A DNA stretch of 64,000 nt from Nesterenkonia sp. LB17 (GCF_022565915.1 NZ_JAJOYX010000002.1:124001-188000), one strand, 5' to 3'. Shown: positions 32,049 to 43,413, counted from the first letter of the stretch. The notes: generated by a model not told the origin, from the letters alone. Numbers and translations: made by a program.

Positions 32049-33043
32049 TGCGACATCTGCTCTCCACCGCCGATCTCAGCCACGCGCAGGCGCTGAGCAT
32101 CCTCGACACCGCCGAGGAGATGGCCGCCGTCTCCACCCGCGAGGTCAAGAAGCTGCCCACCCTGCGCGGTCGCACCGTGGTGAACCTCTTCTTCGAGGAC
32201 TCCACCCGCACCCGGATCTCCTTCGAGGCCGCCGCCAAACGGCTCTCCGCAGACGTCATGAACTTCTCCGCCAAGGGCTCCTCGGTCTCGAAGGGGGAGT
32301 CGCTGAAGGACACCGTGCAGACCCTGGAGGCCATCGGCGCAGACGCGATCGTGATGCGGCACTGGGCCTCCGGCGCTGCCGCGCAGCTCGCCGCCTCGGA
32401 CTGGACCGACTGCGCGGTCATCAACGCCGGTGACGGCACCCACGAACACCCCACCCAGGCGCTGCTCGACGCGCTGACCCTGCGCCGCGGCTGGTCCGCC
32501 GCCCAGGGCCAGGACCCGCGCGGCACCGACCTGACCGGGATGCGGGTATTGATCGTCGGAGACATCCTGCACTCGCGGGTGGCCCGCTCCAACATCTGGC
32601 TGCTGCGCACCTTGGGCGCCGACGTCGGCCTGGTCGCCCCGGCCACGCTGCTGCCGGTGGGCGTGGAGAAATGGCCGGTGAACGTGTACTACAGCCTCGA
32701 CGAGGCGCTGGGCTCCGGCCCGGAGGCCGGCCCCGACGCGATCATGATGCTGCGGGTCCAGGCCGAGCGGATGGGCGGCGCCTACTTCCCGACCGCCGCC
32801 GAGTACACCCGCCGCTGGGGCCTCACCGATGAGCGGCTGGCCCGGCTCGAAGCCCACCGCGGAGCCGCCGGGCAGCGACCTATGATCCTGCACCCGGGAC
32901 CGATGAACCGCGGAGTCGAGATCTCCGCCGCCGCCGCCGACTCCCCGATGAACCAGGTCCTGGACCAGGTCTCCCACGGAGTCTCCGTCCGCATGGCCGT
33001 GCTGCACCTGCTGCTGAGCAGCTCAGAGAGGAACACCGCATGA
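32048..33043 (+). CDS. pyrB: Aspartate carbamoyltransferase catalytic chain
   Basis: Joins carbamoyl phosphate and aspartate, the first committed UMP step. It has 331 residues. The carbamoyl-phosphate site is [12 protein letters not shown] near 55-66, then [15 protein letters not shown] with the lid Ser and Lys. The aspartate domain contains [12 protein letters not shown], and MLRVQAERM follows. No pyrI-like regulatory subunit is nearby, as usual in Actinobacteria. Coupled on both sides (1 bp with pyrR, 4 bp with pyrC). Confidence 0.96.
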
Positions 33044-34410
33044 GAAGCACCCCCACCGCCGCCACCCTGATCCTGGGGGCCCTGCCCTACGGCGAGGCGC
33101 CCGAGGACGTGCTCATCGCGGAAGGCCGGATCGCCGCCGTCGGACCCGACGCCCGGATTCAGGCCGAGCAGCTGCAGGAGGTCACCACCATCGAGGCGGC
33201 GGGACTGATCATGCTTCCGGGCATGGTGGACCTGCACACCCATCTGCGCGAGCCCGGCCGGGAGGACGCCGAGACCGTGGAGACCGGCAGCCGCGCCGCC
33301 GCCAAGGGCGGCTTCACCGCGGTCCACGCGATGGCGAACTCCTCCCCGGTGGCGGACTCCGCCGGCGTCGTCGAGCAGGTGCACCGGCTCGGCCGAGCCT
33401 CCGGCTGGACCGAGGTCTACCCGGTCGGCGCCGTCACGGTCGGACTCGCCGGCGAACGACTCGCCGAGCTCGGCGCCATGGCGGAGTCCTCCGCGCAGGT
33501 GAGGATGTTCTCCGACGACGGGATGTGCGTGCACAACCCGGTGCTGATGCGCCGGGCGCTGGAGTACGTGAAGACCGTGGACGGGTTCATCGCCCAGCAC
33601 GCCCAGGAGCCGCTGCTCACCGAGGGCGCACAGATGAACGAGGGCGACGTCTCCGCGGTCCTGGGACTGCCCGGCTGGCCCGCCGTGGCCGAGGAGTCCA
33701 TCATCGCCCGCGACGTGCTGCTGGCCCAGCATGTGGGCTCGAGGCTGCACATCTGCCACGTCTCCACCGCCGGCTCGGTGGAGATCATCCGCTGGGCCAA
33801 GGAGCGCGGCATCGACGTCACCGCGGAGGTCACCCCGCACCACTTGCTGCTCACCGACGAGCTGGTCCGCGGCTATGACCCGGTGTACAAGGTCAACCCG
33901 CCGCTGCGCACCGGCGCCGACGTCGAGGCGCTGCGCGCGGGCCTCGCCGACGGCACCATCGACATCATCGGCACCGACCACGCCCCGCATCCCACCCAGG
34001 CCAAGGAATGTGAATGGTCCGCCGCGGCCATGGGCATGACCGGGCTGGAGACCGCGCTGCCGGTGGTCATCAAGACGATGATCTCCACCGGGCTCATGGG
34101 CTGGCGACGCTTCGCCGAGGTCACCTCGATCAAGCCGGCGCAGATCTACCGCCACGCCCACCAGGGGCGACCGCTGAAGCCCGGCGAGCCCGCCAACCTG
34201 ATCCTGGTGGACGCGGGCGCGACCCAGACCGTGGACCCCGCCGGCCACGCCAGCAAGGGTCGGAACTCGCCCTTCCGCGGGATGGAGCTGCCCGGCGCGG
34301 TGCGCGCGACCTTCCTGCAGGGGCACCCGGTGGTGCTCGACGGCGAGCTCAACAGCCCGCTGAGCGAGGCCGCGGCGCGCGCGGCGGAACAGTCGCAGGT
34401 GCAGTCATGA
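33040..34410 (+). CDS. pyrC: Dihydroorotase
   Basis: A zinc amidohydrolase closing carbamoyl-aspartate to dihydroorotate. It has 456 residues of the class I (long) type. Metal-binding [10 protein letters not shown] is near 64-73, [12 protein letters not shown] near 240, and IGTDHAPHP near 310 holds the catalytic Asp. The C-terminal [17 protein letters not shown] is typical. Translationally coupled to pyrB and to the membrane protein downstream. PyrB and PyrC may form a complex, as in other class I systems (inference). Confidence 0.95.
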   Translation: MRSTPTAATLILGALPYGEAPEDVLIAEGRIAAVGPDARIQAEQLQEVTTIEAAGLIMLPGMVDLHTHLREPGREDAETVETGSRAAAKGGFTAVHAMANSSPVADSAGVVEQVHRLGRASGWTEVYPVGAVTVGLAGERLAELGAMAESSAQVRMFSDDGMCVHNPVLMRRALEYVKTVDGFIAQHAQEPLLTEGAQMNEGDVSAVLGLPGWPAVAEESIIARDVLLAQHVGSRLHICHVSTAGSVEIIRWAKERGIDVTAEVTPHHLLLTDELVRGYDPVYKVNPPLRTGADVEALRAGLADGTIDIIGTDHAPHPTQAKECEWSAAAMGMTGLETALPVVIKTMISTGLMGWRRFAEVTSIKPAQIYRHAHQGRPLKPGEPANLILVDAGATQTVDPAGHASKGRNSPFRGMELPGAVRATFLQGHPVVLDGELNSPLSEAAARAAEQSQVQS

Positions 34411-34988
34411 CGGTGCAGCTGCCCATGATCCCGCCCACGACCCTCGCCACGACCGCCGCGGACATGACCGGCACCTATCTGTCCTATCTGTGGATCGCGC
34501 TGGGAATCATCGCGGTGCTGCTGGGCCTGCTCTGGCTCGGCTGGCGCGGACGCAAACGCCGCCAGCGCGGACTTCCGGTGCCGGACCAGGTCCCCGCCGA
34601 GCTGTTAGAGGCCCAGCCGCGCGCCGCCGCGGAGGGCATGGTCATCGGCACCGTGAAGGCCGGTGACTACCTCGACCGGGTCGCCGTCCACGGACTCGGC
34701 GTGCGCACCAACGGACGCGTCGAGGTCCACGAGCAGGGCATCGCCGTCTTCCGCTCCGGGGCGCCGAACTTTCTGATCTCCGCCCCGGCGCTGGACCACG
34801 TGCGCACCGACCGGGGAGTGGTGGGCAAGTTCGTCGAACGCGACGGCGCCATCATCATCGGCTGGCGGCTCGGCGAGGAGCCCGTGGAGACCGCCTTCAG
34901 AGCCCGGCACGCAGAAGCCCACCAGGAGCTCCTCGACGAGCTCACATCCGTCATCCGTCCCTCCGACGAGGAGTCAACACCTTCATGA
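34407..34988 (+). CDS. PH-like membrane protein of the pyr operon
   Basis: A 193-residue protein found between pyrC and carA in many Actinobacteria, including the Rv1382 position in mycobacteria; its function is unknown. One transmembrane helix near 24-47 ([20 protein letters not shown]) is followed by a basic stop-transfer (RGRKRRQRG). A cytoplasmic PH-like beta domain follows (about 70-190). The ATG at 34407 overlaps the pyrC stop (ATGA), and its end overlaps carA by 4 bp. Strict coupling suggests a role linked to pyrimidine synthesis, perhaps membrane tethering, but no motif proves it. Confidence 0.82.
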   Translation: MTVQLPMIPPTTLATTAADMTGTYLSYLWIALGIIAVLLGLLWLGWRGRKRRQRGLPVPDQVPAELLEAQPRAAAEGMVIGTVKAGDYLDRVAVHGLGVRTNGRVEVHEQGIAVFRSGAPNFLISAPALDHVRTDRGVVGKFVERDGAIIIGWRLGEEPVETAFRARHAEAHQELLDELTSVIRPSDEESTPS

Positions 34989-36313
34989 CACACCACAACT
35001 CCGCCGCACAGGCCCCGACCCGGGCGCCGGCGTCCACACCGACACAGTCACCGGCCTCGACGTCGACCTCGGCGCCCGCGCTGCTGGTCCTCGAGGACGG
35101 CACCGTGCACCACGGCTCCGCCTACGGCGCCCAGGGCGCACGCCTGGGTGAGGCGGTCTTCGCCACCGGGATGACCGGCTACCAGGAGACGCTCACCGAC
35201 CCCTCCTACGCCCGCCAGATCGTGGTGCAGACCGCCCCGCACATCGGCAACACCGGGATCAACGACGAGGACGCCGAGTCCCGCAAGATCTGGGTCGCCG
35301 GCTATGTGGTGCGCGACGCCGCCCGCCGCCCCTCGAACTGGCGCTCCCGGCGCACTCTGGACGAGGAGCTCAGCTCCCAGGAGATCATCGGCATCAAGGA
35401 CGTCGACACCCGGGCGATCACCCGGCACCTGCGCAGCGCAGGATCGATGAAGGCCGGGATCTTCTCCGGCGACCAGGCCGCCCGGCCGGTCGCCGAGCTG
35501 GTCGCCGAGGTGAAGTCCCAGCCCTCGATGGCCGGCGCACGCCTGGCCGAAGAGGTCTCCACCGACACGGCCTATGTGATCGAGCCCCGCGACCACGGCT
35601 GGACCCAGGACATCGTCGCCACCGTGGCCGCCATCGACCTCGGCATCAAGACCATGACCCCGGTGCGGATGGCCGAACGCGGACTGCGGGTGCATGTGCT
35701 CCCCGCCGCCAGCAGCTTCGCCGAGATCGAGGCGCTGGACCCCGACGGGGTCTTCCTCTCCAACGGGCCCGGAGATCCCGCCACCGCGGCGAACCAGATC
35801 GGGCTGCTGCGCGAGGTGCTCGACGCCAGGACCCCGTTCTTCGGGATCTGCTTCGGCAACCAGATCCTGGGCCGGGCGCTGGGCTTCGGCACGTACAAGC
35901 TGCCCTTCGGCCACCGCGGGATCAACCAGCCGGTGATGGACCACGCCACCGGCAAGGTGGAGATCACCTCGCAGAACCACGGCTTCGCCGTGGACGCGCC
36001 CGTGGGCGAGGTGGTCACCGCCCCGCAGGACCGCTTCGGCCGGGTCGAGGTGAGCCACTCCAGCCTCAACGACGGTGTCGTGGAGGGCCTGCGCTGCCTC
36101 GACATCCCAGCATTCAGCGTCCAGTACCATCCCGAGGCCGCCGCCGGCCCGCATGACTCGGCCTACCTCTTCGACCGCTTCGTCGAGCTGATGACCGACG
36201 CGCGCACCAAGACTGGTGCCGACACCGTCACTGCCGCCGACACTGAGACCACCACCCACACCGTGACCACCACCGACACTGAGACCCGTGGAGGGAACCC
36301 ACTCAATGCCTAA
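34985..36313 (+). CDS. carA: Carbamoyl-phosphate synthase small chain
   Basis: The glutaminase subunit that feeds ammonia to CarB. It has 442 residues, longer than usual because of Thr/Pro/Ala-rich extensions at the N-terminus (about 35 residues) and C-terminus (about 35 residues rich in Thr and Asp). The core has an N-terminal CPSase domain ([19 protein letters not shown]) and a class I GATase domain. The nucleophile Cys is in [16 protein letters not shown] and the His/Glu pair in [11 protein letters not shown]. Overlaps carB by 8 bp. Intact. Confidence 0.95.
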   Translation: MTHHNSAAQAPTRAPASTPTQSPASTSTSAPALLVLEDGTVHHGSAYGAQGARLGEAVFATGMTGYQETLTDPSYARQIVVQTAPHIGNTGINDEDAESRKIWVAGYVVRDAARRPSNWRSRRTLDEELSSQEIIGIKDVDTRAITRHLRSAGSMKAGIFSGDQAARPVAELVAEVKSQPSMAGARLAEEVSTDTAYVIEPRDHGWTQDIVATVAAIDLGIKTMTPVRMAERGLRVHVLPAASSFAEIEALDPDGVFLSNGPGDPATAANQIGLLREVLDARTPFFGICFGNQILGRALGFGTYKLPFGHRGINQPVMDHATGKVEITSQNHGFAVDAPVGEVVTAPQDRFGRVEVSHSSLNDGVVEGLRCLDIPAFSVQYHPEAAAGPHDSAYLFDRFVELMTDARTKTGADTVTAADTETTTHTVTTTDTETRGGNPLNA

Positions 36314-39300
36314 GCGTCAAGACCTCAAGTCCGTCATGGTCATCGGCTCCGGCCCGATCGTGATCGGCCAGGCCGCCGAGTTCGACTACTCCGGCACCCA
36401 GGCCCTGCGAGTGCTCAAGGAGGAGGGCCTGCGGGTCATCCTGGTCAACTCCAACCCGGCCACCATCATGACCGACCCGGAGTTCGCCGACGCCACCTAC
36501 GTGGAGCCGATCAGCCCCGAGGTGGTCGCAAAGATCATCGAGAAGGAGCGCCCCGACGCGCTGCTGCCCACCCTCGGCGGGCAGACCGCGCTGAACACCG
36601 CGATCGCGCTGGACAAGGACGGTGTGCTGGAGAAGTTCGGCGTCGAGCTGATCGGGGCGAACATCGCCGCCATCGAGCTCGGCGAGGACCGGCAGAAGTT
36701 CAAGGGCGTGGTGGAGCGCTCCGGCGCCGAGTCCGCCAAGTCGCTGATCGTGCACTCCATGACGGAGGCGCTGGCCGCCGCCGAGGAGCTGGGCTACCCG
36801 ATGGTGGTGCGACCCTCCTTCACCATGGGCGGTCTGGGCTCCGGGATGGCGTACAACGAGACGGACCTGCACCGGATCGCCGGCGCCGGGCTGCAGTACT
36901 CACCGACCACCGAGGTGCTCCTGGAGGAGTCCATCCTGGGCTGGAAGGAGTACGAGCTGGAGATGATGCGCGACTCCAAGGACAACGTGGTCGTGGTCTG
37001 CTCCATCGAGAACTTCGACCCGGTGGGGGTCCACACCGGTGACTCCATCACGGTGGCTCCGGCCATGACGCTGACCGACCGCGAATACCAGCGGCTGCGC
37101 GACATCTCCATCAACGTGATCCGCGAGGTCGGGGTGGCCACCGGTGGCTGCAACATCCAGTTCGCCATCGAGCCCGGGACCGGCCGCGTCGTCGTCATCG
37201 AGATGAATCCGCGGGTCTCGCGCTCTTCGGCGCTGGCCTCGAAGGCCACCGGCTTCGCGATCGCCAAGATCGCCACCAAGCTGGCCCTGGGCTACACCTT
37301 GGACGAGATCCCCAATGACATCACCAAGAAGACCCCGGCCAGCTTCGAGCCGGTGCTGGACTATGTCGTGGTGAAGGTCCCGCGCTTCGCCTTCGAGAAG
37401 TTCCCTGCGGCGGACCCCACGCTGACCACCACGATGAAGTCTGTGGGCGAGGCGATGGCCTTCGGGCGCAACTTCACCGAGGCCATGCAGAAGGCGCTGC
37501 GCTCCCTGGAACAGCGCGGCAGCGAGTTCGACTTCACCGTCGCCGACCCGGAAGAGCTCGAAGAGCTGCTCGAGAAGATGGCCACGGCGACCACCGAGCG
37601 GCTCCACCAGGTCCAGCGGGCGCTGCTCTCCGGGGCTTCGATCGAGGCGGTCCATGAGATCACCTGGATCGACCCCTGGTACCTGGATCAGCTCCAGCTG
37701 ATCAACGAGACAGCGATGGCGGTGGCAGCTGCGCCTGAGCTCGACGTCGCCGCGCTGCGCCTGGCCAAGCGGCACGGCTTCTCCGACGAACAGATCGGCG
37801 CGCTGCGGCACATGGACGCCGCGGTGGTCCGCGGAGTCCGTCACGCGCTGGGGATCCGCCCCGTCTACAAGACCGTGGACACCTGCGCCGCCGAGTTCGA
37901 AGCCTTCACCCCGTACCACTACTCCTCCTATGACCTCGAGGACGAGATCGTGCACCACGATCAGCCCTCGGTGATCATCCTGGGCTCCGGGCCCAACCGG
38001 ATCGGACAGGGCATCGAGTTCGACTACTCCTGCGTGCACGCCACCATGGCGCTGCGCGAGGCCGGCTATGAGACCGTGATGGTCAACTGCAATCCCGAGA
38101 CCGTCTCCACCGACTACGACGTGTCCACCCGGCTCTACTTCGAGCCGCTCACGCTGGAAGACGTGCTCGAGGTCATCGCGGCCGAGGAGCGCAGCGGGGG
38201 AGTGGCCGGGGTCTTCGTCCAGCTCGGCGGGCAGACCCCGCTGAAGCTCGCCCAGCAGCTCGCCGACGCCGGGGTGACCATCCTGGGCACCTCCCCGGAG
38301 GCGATCGACCTCGCCGAGGACCGTGGAGAGTTCGACCAGGTGCTCCAGCGCGGCGGGCTGATCGCGCCGAAGAACGGCACCGCAGTGAGCTTCGAGGACG
38401 CCAAGAAGGTCGCCGACAGCATCGGCTACCCGGTGCTGGTCCGGCCCAGCTACGTGCTCGGCGGACGCGGCATGGAGATCGTCTACGACGAGCCCGGCCT
38501 GGAGCGCTACATCGCCAACGCCACCGAGGTCACCCCGGAGCACCCGGTGCTGGTGGACCGGTTCCTCGAGGACGCGATCGAGGTCGACGTGGACGCCCTC
38601 TACGACGGCGAACAGCTCTACGTGGGCGGGATCATGGAACACATCGAGGAGGCAGGGATCCACTCCGGCGACTCCGCCTGCGTGCTGCCCCCGATCACCC
38701 TGGGCCCTGACGTGCTCGAACGCGTCCGGGTCGCCACCCGGGTCATCGCCGAGGGGGTGGGGGTGAAGGGGCTGATCAACATCCAGTTCGCCCTGGCCTC
38801 CGACATCCTCTACGTGATCGAGGCCAACCCGCGCGCCTCCCGCACCGTGCCGTTCGTCTCCAAGGCCACCGGGGTGCAGATGGCCAAGGCCGCGGCGCAC
38901 ATCGGCACCGGTGTGGCCATCGCGCAGCTGCGCGCAGGCTCGGGCCACAGGCTCTCCGGCCTGCTGCCGGCCACCGGGGACGGCTCCGAGCTGCCCCCGG
39001 GCGCGCCGGTCTCGGTGAAGGAGGCGGTGCTGCCCTTCGCCCGCTTCCGCACCCCCGAGGGACGCGTGGTCGATTCCCTGCTCGGCCCGGAGATGCGCTC
39101 CACCGGCGAGGTGATGGGCATCGACAAGCATTTCGACACCGCCTTCGCCAAGGCCCAGCAGGCGGCGAACAACCCGCTGCCCACCTCCGGCAACGTCTTC
39201 GTCTCGGTGGCCAATCGGGACAAGCGAGCGATCATCATGCCGGTCAAGCGCCTGGCCGACCTGGGCTTCTCCATCGTCTCCACAGGAGGCACCGCCGATG

Positions 39301-39692
39301 TGCTGCGCCGCAACGGGGTCGAGACCACCACGGTGGCGAAGATCGCCGACGCCGAGACGCAGGGCGGCACCATCCTGGAACGGGTGGAGAGCGGGGAGAT
39401 CGCGCTGATCATCAACACCCCCTCCGGCGGGAACGCCCGCAGCGACGGTTACGAGATCCGCGCCGCCGCCACCTCGGTGGGCACCCCGGTCATCACCACC
39501 GTGGCCGAGTTCGGCGCGGCCGTGCAGGCCATCGAGGCGCTGGGCCAGTTCAGCTGGTCGGTGGCCTCGCTGCAGGAGCACGCCGAGCGACTGAAGCAGG
39601 CCGAGCGGCTGAACCAGGCCGAACTGGCCAGACAGGCCGACCAGCGCAAGCAGGATGTCCAGCGCAAGCCGGCGAGGCAGGCCGGGGCATGA
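36306..39692 (+). CDS. carB: Carbamoyl-phosphate synthase large chain
   Basis: Makes carbamoyl phosphate from ammonia, bicarbonate and two ATP for pyrimidines and arginine. It has 1128 residues. Two homologous ATP-grasp halves begin at [20 protein letters not shown] and [19 protein letters not shown], with an oligomerisation domain between them. The C-terminal MGS allosteric domain (about 960-1090) includes [20 protein letters not shown]. The last 38 residues are a helical Gln/Lys/Arg-rich tail absent from most homologues. Start choice: ATG at 36306 inside the end of carA, with GGAGGG upstream. Overlaps pyrF by 4 bp. Confidence 0.97.
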   Translation: MPKRQDLKSVMVIGSGPIVIGQAAEFDYSGTQALRVLKEEGLRVILVNSNPATIMTDPEFADATYVEPISPEVVAKIIEKERPDALLPTLGGQTALNTAIALDKDGVLEKFGVELIGANIAAIELGEDRQKFKGVVERSGAESAKSLIVHSMTEALAAAEELGYPMVVRPSFTMGGLGSGMAYNETDLHRIAGAGLQYSPTTEVLLEESILGWKEYELEMMRDSKDNVVVVCSIENFDPVGVHTGDSITVAPAMTLTDREYQRLRDISINVIREVGVATGGCNIQFAIEPGTGRVVVIEMNPRVSRSSALASKATGFAIAKIATKLALGYTLDEIPNDITKKTPASFEPVLDYVVVKVPRFAFEKFPAADPTLTTTMKSVGEAMAFGRNFTEAMQKALRSLEQRGSEFDFTVADPEELEELLEKMATATTERLHQVQRALLSGASIEAVHEITWIDPWYLDQLQLINETAMAVAAAPELDVAALRLAKRHGFSDEQIGALRHMDAAVVRGVRHALGIRPVYKTVDTCAAEFEAFTPYHYSSYDLEDEIVHHDQPSVIILGSGPNRIGQGIEFDYSCVHATMALREAGYETVMVNCNPETVSTDYDVSTRLYFEPLTLEDVLEVIAAEERSGGVAGVFVQLGGQTPLKLAQQLADAGVTILGTSPEAIDLAEDRGEFDQVLQRGGLIAPKNGTAVSFEDAKKVADSIGYPVLVRPSYVLGGRGMEIVYDEPGLERYIANATEVTPEHPVLVDRFLEDAIEVDVDALYDGEQLYVGGIMEHIEEAGIHSGDSACVLPPITLGPDVLERVRVATRVIAEGVGVKGLINIQFALASDILYVIEANPRASRTVPFVSKATGVQMAKAAAHIGTGVAIAQLRAGSGHRLSGLLPATGDGSELPPGAPVSVKEAVLPFARFRTPEGRVVDSLLGPEMRSTGEVMGIDKHFDTAFAKAQQAANNPLPTSGNVFVSVANRDKRAIIMPVKRLADLGFSIVSTGGTADVLRRNGVETTTVAKIADAETQGGTILERVESGEIALIINTPSGGNARSDGYEIRAAATSVGTPVITTVAEFGAAVQAIEALGQFSWSVASLQEHAERLKQAERLNQAELARQADQRKQDVQRKPARQAGA

Positions 39693-40624
39693 CCTCCAGC
39701 CTCGCGGGCCAGTCCGCCGGGATGCCCTTCGGCGGACGGCTCGCGGCGGCGATGAGCGCCCACGGCAGGCTCTGCGTGGGTCTGGACCCGCATCCGCAGC
39801 TCCTCACCGACTGGGGGCTCACCCAGGACGCCGCCGGGCTGCGCGAGTTCAGCGCCCGGGTGCTCGAAGCCTGTGCCGGTCGGGTCGGCGTGCTCAAGCC
39901 CCAGGTGGCGTTCTTCGAACGCTTCGGGGTCTCCGGCATGCAGGTGCTCAGCGAGGTCCAGCACCAGGCCCGCGCCGCGGGGCTGCTGGTGATCGCCGAC
40001 GCCAAGCGCGGAGACATCGGCTCCACCATGGCCGGCTACGCCGAGGCCTGGCTGGACCCGGATGCGGACTTCGGGGCCGATGCGCTCACCGTGAGCCCCT
40101 ACCTGGGCTTCGGCTCGCTGCAGCCAGCGATCGACGCCGCCGCCCGGCACCGGGCCGGACTCTTCGTGCTGGCGCTGACCTCGAACCCGGAGGGCCAGCA
40201 GGTTCAGCTCGCGCGCGACGCCCGGGGCGTCACCGTGGCCGGGCAGATCGCCGCCGAGGCGGCGGCCGCCTCCTCGGCGCTGGCCCAGACCGCACCCGCA
40301 GCCGGAGCAGCCGGAGAGACCCGCTCCGGGGTGGGCGCTGAGGTCGGCGCAGCCGTTGGGCTGGGCAGCATCGGGCTCGTCGTCGGAGCGACGACGGCGG
40401 GGCTCGCCGTCGAACACGGGATCGACCTCGGGGCTGGCCGGATGCCGCTGCTGGCACCGGGCTACGGGGCGCAGGGCGCCGACGCCGAGGCGCTGCGCGC
40501 AGGCTTCGGTGAGCGCTACGCCGAACAGGTCCTGGTGAACTCCTCCCGCGGGATCCTGGGTCAGGGGCCGGACCCGGATTCTCTGACCAGGGCCATTGAA
40601 CTGGCGAAGGCGGATCTGGGCTGA
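39689..40624 (+). CDS. pyrF: Orotidine 5'-phosphate decarboxylase, type 2
   Basis: Decarboxylates OMP to UMP, completing the pathway. It has 311 residues of the long actinobacterial subfamily. Active-site signature [21 protein letters not shown] is near 102-122, phosphate-site GYGAQGAD near 255, and VNSSRGIL at the end. Between about 190 and 225 is an Ala/Gly-rich insert. ATG overlaps the carB stop (ATGA). No pyrE lies in the operon, so orotate phosphoribosyltransferase must be elsewhere. Confidence 0.94.
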   Translation: MTSSLAGQSAGMPFGGRLAAAMSAHGRLCVGLDPHPQLLTDWGLTQDAAGLREFSARVLEACAGRVGVLKPQVAFFERFGVSGMQVLSEVQHQARAAGLLVIADAKRGDIGSTMAGYAEAWLDPDADFGADALTVSPYLGFGSLQPAIDAAARHRAGLFVLALTSNPEGQQVQLARDARGVTVAGQIAAEAAAASSALAQTAPAAGAAGETRSGVGAEVGAAVGLGSIGLVVGATTAGLAVEHGIDLGAGRMPLLAPGYGAQGADAEALRAGFGERYAEQVLVNSSRGILGQGPDPDSLTRAIELAKADLG

Positions 40625-40646
40625 GAACTCGCCAGGCCGTTCTCTA

Positions 40647-40675
40647 TTGATGTTCGACCGCCCAGCCACTAGATT
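40647..40675 (+). promoter_or_regulatory. Promoter of mihF
   Basis: TTGATG (40647-40652), a 17-nt spacer, then TAGATT (40670-40675). This is the best sigma-70-type match in the window and predicts a 5' UTR of about 68 nt before mihF. Confidence 0.65.
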
Positions 40676-40749
40676 CTGCTCAATATCACCTGGTGCTGTC
40701 GGCTGACAACCGTCCCGAGCGACTGCACCACGGACGTTGGGGGAGAATC

Positions 40750-41070
40750 GTGGCACTGCGAGAACTGACCAAGGAAGAGCGGGACACCGCCCGTCGCAAG
40801 GCACTGGCCGCCCGCGTCGAACGGGCCCAGCTCAAGAAGGAGTTCGGCAACGGGGGCATCGGCTTCGATGAGGTCCTCGAACGCGCTTCCAGCTCCGAGG
40901 CGGTGGCTCGGCTGAAGACGCTCGAGCTGCTGGAGTCCCTCCCCGGGGTCGGTCGCGTCACCGCCACCAAGGCGCTGGAGGACCTGGGGATCTCGGTGAA
41001 CCGCCGACTCGGCGGACTCGGGGTCAAGCAGCGACGAGCCTTGAAGGAGTATCTGGCAGAATTGGGCTGA
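40750..41070 (+). CDS. mihF: Integration host factor, actinobacterial type (mIHF)
   Basis: A nucleoid-associated DNA-binding protein essential in mycobacteria and unrelated to proteobacterial IHF. It has 106 residues. A basic N-terminal helix (LTKEERDTARRKALAARVER) is followed by a helix-two-turn-helix core with LLESLPGVGRVTATKALEDLGI, contacting backbone phosphates. Start choice: GTG at 40750 with GGGGGAG upstream; a longer frame to 40693 begins inside the likely UTR. Placed before gmk and rpoZ as in other Actinobacteria. Confidence 0.93.
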   Translation: MALRELTKEERDTARRKALAARVERAQLKKEFGNGGIGFDEVLERASSSEAVARLKTLELLESLPGVGRVTATKALEDLGISVNRRLGGLGVKQRRALKEYLAELG

Positions 41071-41096
41071 CCATCCCAGCCCAAGGAGCCAGTGCA

Positions 41097-41702
41097 TTGT
41101 CAGCAGTCCCCGGCAGTCCCGCCGTCACCGTGCTCGCCGGACCGACCTCCGTCGGCAAGTCGACGCTGAGCCGATTCATCCGCACCCACTATCCCGAGGT
41201 GCACTTCTCGGTCTCCGCGACCACCCGCGAGCCGCGCCCGAGCGAGGTGGACGGTGTCGACTATCACTTCATCGACCCCGAACGCTTCGACGAGCTCATC
41301 GAGCACGGCGAGTTCCTGGAATGGGCCACCGTGCACGGGAAGCACCGCTACGGCACCCTGCGCTCCACCGTGGACGCCGCACTGACGGACGGGAGGCTGG
41401 TCCTGCTTGAGATCGATCTGCAGGGAGCCCGCCAGGTCAGGGCCACGATGCCCGAGGCGCAGTTCGTGTTCCTGGCACCCCCCTCGTGGGAGGACCTGGT
41501 CTCCCGGCTGGTCGGACGCGGCACCGAATCCGAGGAGGAACAGCGGCGCAGGCTGGAAACGGCTAAGATAGAGCTTGCCGCAGAGCAGGAATTCGATGTT
41601 TCGATCATCAATGACGAGCTCGACCGTGCCGCAGCCGAACTTGTAGCCCGCATGGGCTTCACCCATGCATCACCCCAATCTGAAGGACATCTCCCCAAGT
41701 GA
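41097..41702 (+). CDS. gmk: Guanylate kinase
   Basis: Phosphorylates GMP to GDP. It has 201 residues with a TTG start (41097) after AAGGAG at 9-nt spacing. The P-loop is GPTSVGKST at 15-23, where most homologues have GPSGVGK. The GMP-binding signature is [21 protein letters not shown], followed by [16 protein letters not shown] and [11 protein letters not shown]. The start codon and P-loop are slightly unusual but the rest is intact. The end overlaps rpoZ by 4 bp, coupling nucleotide supply to the RNA polymerase omega gene. Confidence 0.94.
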   Translation: MSAVPGSPAVTVLAGPTSVGKSTLSRFIRTHYPEVHFSVSATTREPRPSEVDGVDYHFIDPERFDELIEHGEFLEWATVHGKHRYGTLRSTVDAALTDGRLVLLEIDLQGARQVRATMPEAQFVFLAPPSWEDLVSRLVGRGTESEEEQRRRLETAKIELAAEQEFDVSIINDELDRAAAELVARMGFTHASPQSEGHLPK

Positions 41703-41962
41703 CTGAGCAGACCGAAGGCATCATCTACCCGTCGATCGACTCCCTCCTGGAGAAGAGCGCCTCGAAGTACTCGCTGGTCCTCTTCGCCTCGAAGCGGGCC
41801 CGCCAGATCAACGCGTACTACGCCCAGCTGCACGAGGGCCTCTTCGAGTACGTGGGACCGCTGGTGGACACCAAGCTCAACGAGAAGTCGATGTCCATCG
41901 CCCTGCGCGAGATCAACGAAGACCTGCTGGTCAACCACCCCGCGGTCAACCCCGCCTCCTGA
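41699..41962 (+). CDS. rpoZ: RNA polymerase omega subunit
   Basis: Omega assists assembly of beta' into RNA polymerase. It has 87 residues with a GTG start overlapping gmk (GTGA). The family core is [20 protein letters not shown] followed by [13 protein letters not shown] and the C-terminal SMSIALREI. Normal length for Actinobacteria. The 87-bp gap to coaBC contains a separate promoter-like box. Confidence 0.95.
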   Translation: MTEQTEGIIYPSIDSLLEKSASKYSLVLFASKRARQINAYYAQLHEGLFEYVGPLVDTKLNEKSMSIALREINEDLLVNHPAVNPAS

Positions 41963-42037
41963 TCAGGATCTGCTGCGCAGCGGCACTGCCGGCTCAGCGG
42001 CCCGACCCCGCAGTCACCCTCGACAGGGCCTGCGGGG

Positions 42038-42043
42038 TAATCT
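42038..42043 (+). promoter_or_regulatory. -10 box of leaderless coaBC
   Basis: TAATCT, 6 nt before the ATG at 42050; no Shine-Dalgarno. Confidence 0.55.
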
Positions 42044-42049
42044 GGGCGG

Positions 42050-43369
42050 ATGCGCATCGTTCTTGGAGTCAGTGCCGGCATCGCCGCCTATAAGGCGGTC
42101 CACCTCCTGCGACTCATGCGAGAAGCCGGCCACCAGGTCGACGTGATCCCCACCCCCGCGTCGGAGAAGTTCGTCGGGCGCGCCACCTGGGAGGCGATCA
42201 GCGGCCGTCCGGTGACCACCTCCGTGTTCTCCGGAGTCGACGAGGTCCGCCACGTCAGGCTCGGCCAGGAGGCCGACCTGGTCGTCGTCGCCCCGGCCAC
42301 CGCTGACCTCCTGGCCCGGGCCCGCGCCGGAATGGCCGATGACCTGCTCACCACCACGCTGCTGGCCTCCGAGGCCCCCACGCTGCTGGTCCCCGCGATG
42401 CACACCGAGATGTGGAACAGCGCGGCCACCACCGAGAACGTCGAGGTGCTGCGGACCCGCGGCATCGAGGTCATGGAACCCGCCGTCGGCCGGCTCACCG
42501 GCAAGGACACCGGGCCCGGACGGCTCCCCGAACCCGAGGAGATCTACGCCCGGGTCACCGAACTTCTCCACGAGATCGACGGTGCGGCCGGACAGGGCAC
42601 GCCGGAAGCCTCAGCCTCAGCTCCGGACCAGGCTCTGGACCAGGCGTCAGCCGCAGCTCCGACCCCAGGGCGCCTGCGGGGCCGGACCGTCGTCATCACC
42701 GCCGGCGGCACCCGCGAACCCCTCGACCCGGTGCGCTACCTGGGGAACCGCTCCTCGGGCAAACAGGGCATGGCCCTGGCCGAGACCGCCGCGGCCGCAG
42801 GCGCGAAGGTGCACCTGATCGCCGGGACCATGGACGTCCGGCCCCCCGCACAGCTTCCCAACATCACCGTGGAGCACATCGAGACCGCCGCTCAGCTGCA
42901 GGCGGCGGTGCAGCGCGCCGCACCGGCTGCCGACATGCTGATCATGGCCGCCGCCGTCGCCGACTTCCGCCCGGCCGCCTACGCCGCGCAGAAGATCAAG
43001 AAGACCGAGGACGGCGAGAACCCGGTCATCACGCTGGAGCGGACCCCCGACATCCTCGCCGAGACGGTCCAGCACCGCCGGTCCGCAGGAACCGGGCCGG
43101 CCGTCATCGTCGGCTTCGCGGCGGAGACCGGCAGTGCAGAGGCTGACCCGCTGGAACTGGCCCGGGCGAAGCTGCTGCGCAAGGGCTGTGACCTGCTGGT
43201 GCTCAACCAGGTGGGGGAGACGCTGGTCTTCGGACGCGACGAGACCGAGATCCACATCCTCACCCCACCGAGGCTCACCGTCGAAGGCTCCGCGGTGGTG
43301 ACCCTGCGCGGTACCAAGCATGAGGCCGCCGAGGCGATCATCGCCGCGGCCGCGGCTTACGTCGTGTGA
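42050..43369 (+). CDS. coaBC: Bifunctional phosphopantothenoylcysteine synthetase/decarboxylase
   Basis: Adds cysteine to phosphopantothenate (CoaB) and decarboxylates the product (CoaC) in coenzyme A synthesis. It has 439 residues. The N-terminal flavin-binding CoaC half has LGVSAGIAAYKAVHLLR and PAMHTEMWNSAATTENV. The C-terminal CoaB half has ITAGGTREPLDPVRYLGNRS, SGKQG and AAVADFRP. The linker (about 178-205) is Ala/Ser/Pro-rich with DQALDQA-type repetition. Start choice: ATG at 42050, 6 nt after TAATCT (leaderless). Confidence 0.95.
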   Translation: MRIVLGVSAGIAAYKAVHLLRLMREAGHQVDVIPTPASEKFVGRATWEAISGRPVTTSVFSGVDEVRHVRLGQEADLVVVAPATADLLARARAGMADDLLTTTLLASEAPTLLVPAMHTEMWNSAATTENVEVLRTRGIEVMEPAVGRLTGKDTGPGRLPEPEEIYARVTELLHEIDGAAGQGTPEASASAPDQALDQASAAAPTPGRLRGRTVVITAGGTREPLDPVRYLGNRSSGKQGMALAETAAAAGAKVHLIAGTMDVRPPAQLPNITVEHIETAAQLQAAVQRAAPAADMLIMAAAVADFRPAAYAAQKIKKTEDGENPVITLERTPDILAETVQHRRSAGTGPAVIVGFAAETGSAEADPLELARAKLLRKGCDLLVLNQVGETLVFGRDETEIHILTPPRLTVEGSAVVTLRGTKHEAAEAIIAAAAAYVV

Positions 43370-43401
43370 AGCACGCAGATCAGCCGCGGATCGGCCTGCC
43401 G

Positions 43402-43407
43402 TAGGAT
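43402..43407 (+). promoter_or_regulatory. -10 box of leaderless metK
   Basis: TAGGAT, 6 nt before the GTG at 43414. No SAM riboswitch can fit in the 44-bp gap. Confidence 0.55.
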
Positions 43408-43413
43408 GACCGA

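Noticed and set aside
36900-39581. An 893-codon antisense frame across carB
   Set aside because: It mirrors a strongly conserved gene and is Asp/Gly/His/Val-rich, as expected of an antisense shadow in GC-rich DNA.
43370-43413. Possible SAM riboswitch before metK
   Set aside because: The gap is only 44 bp and the transcript probably begins at the start codon.
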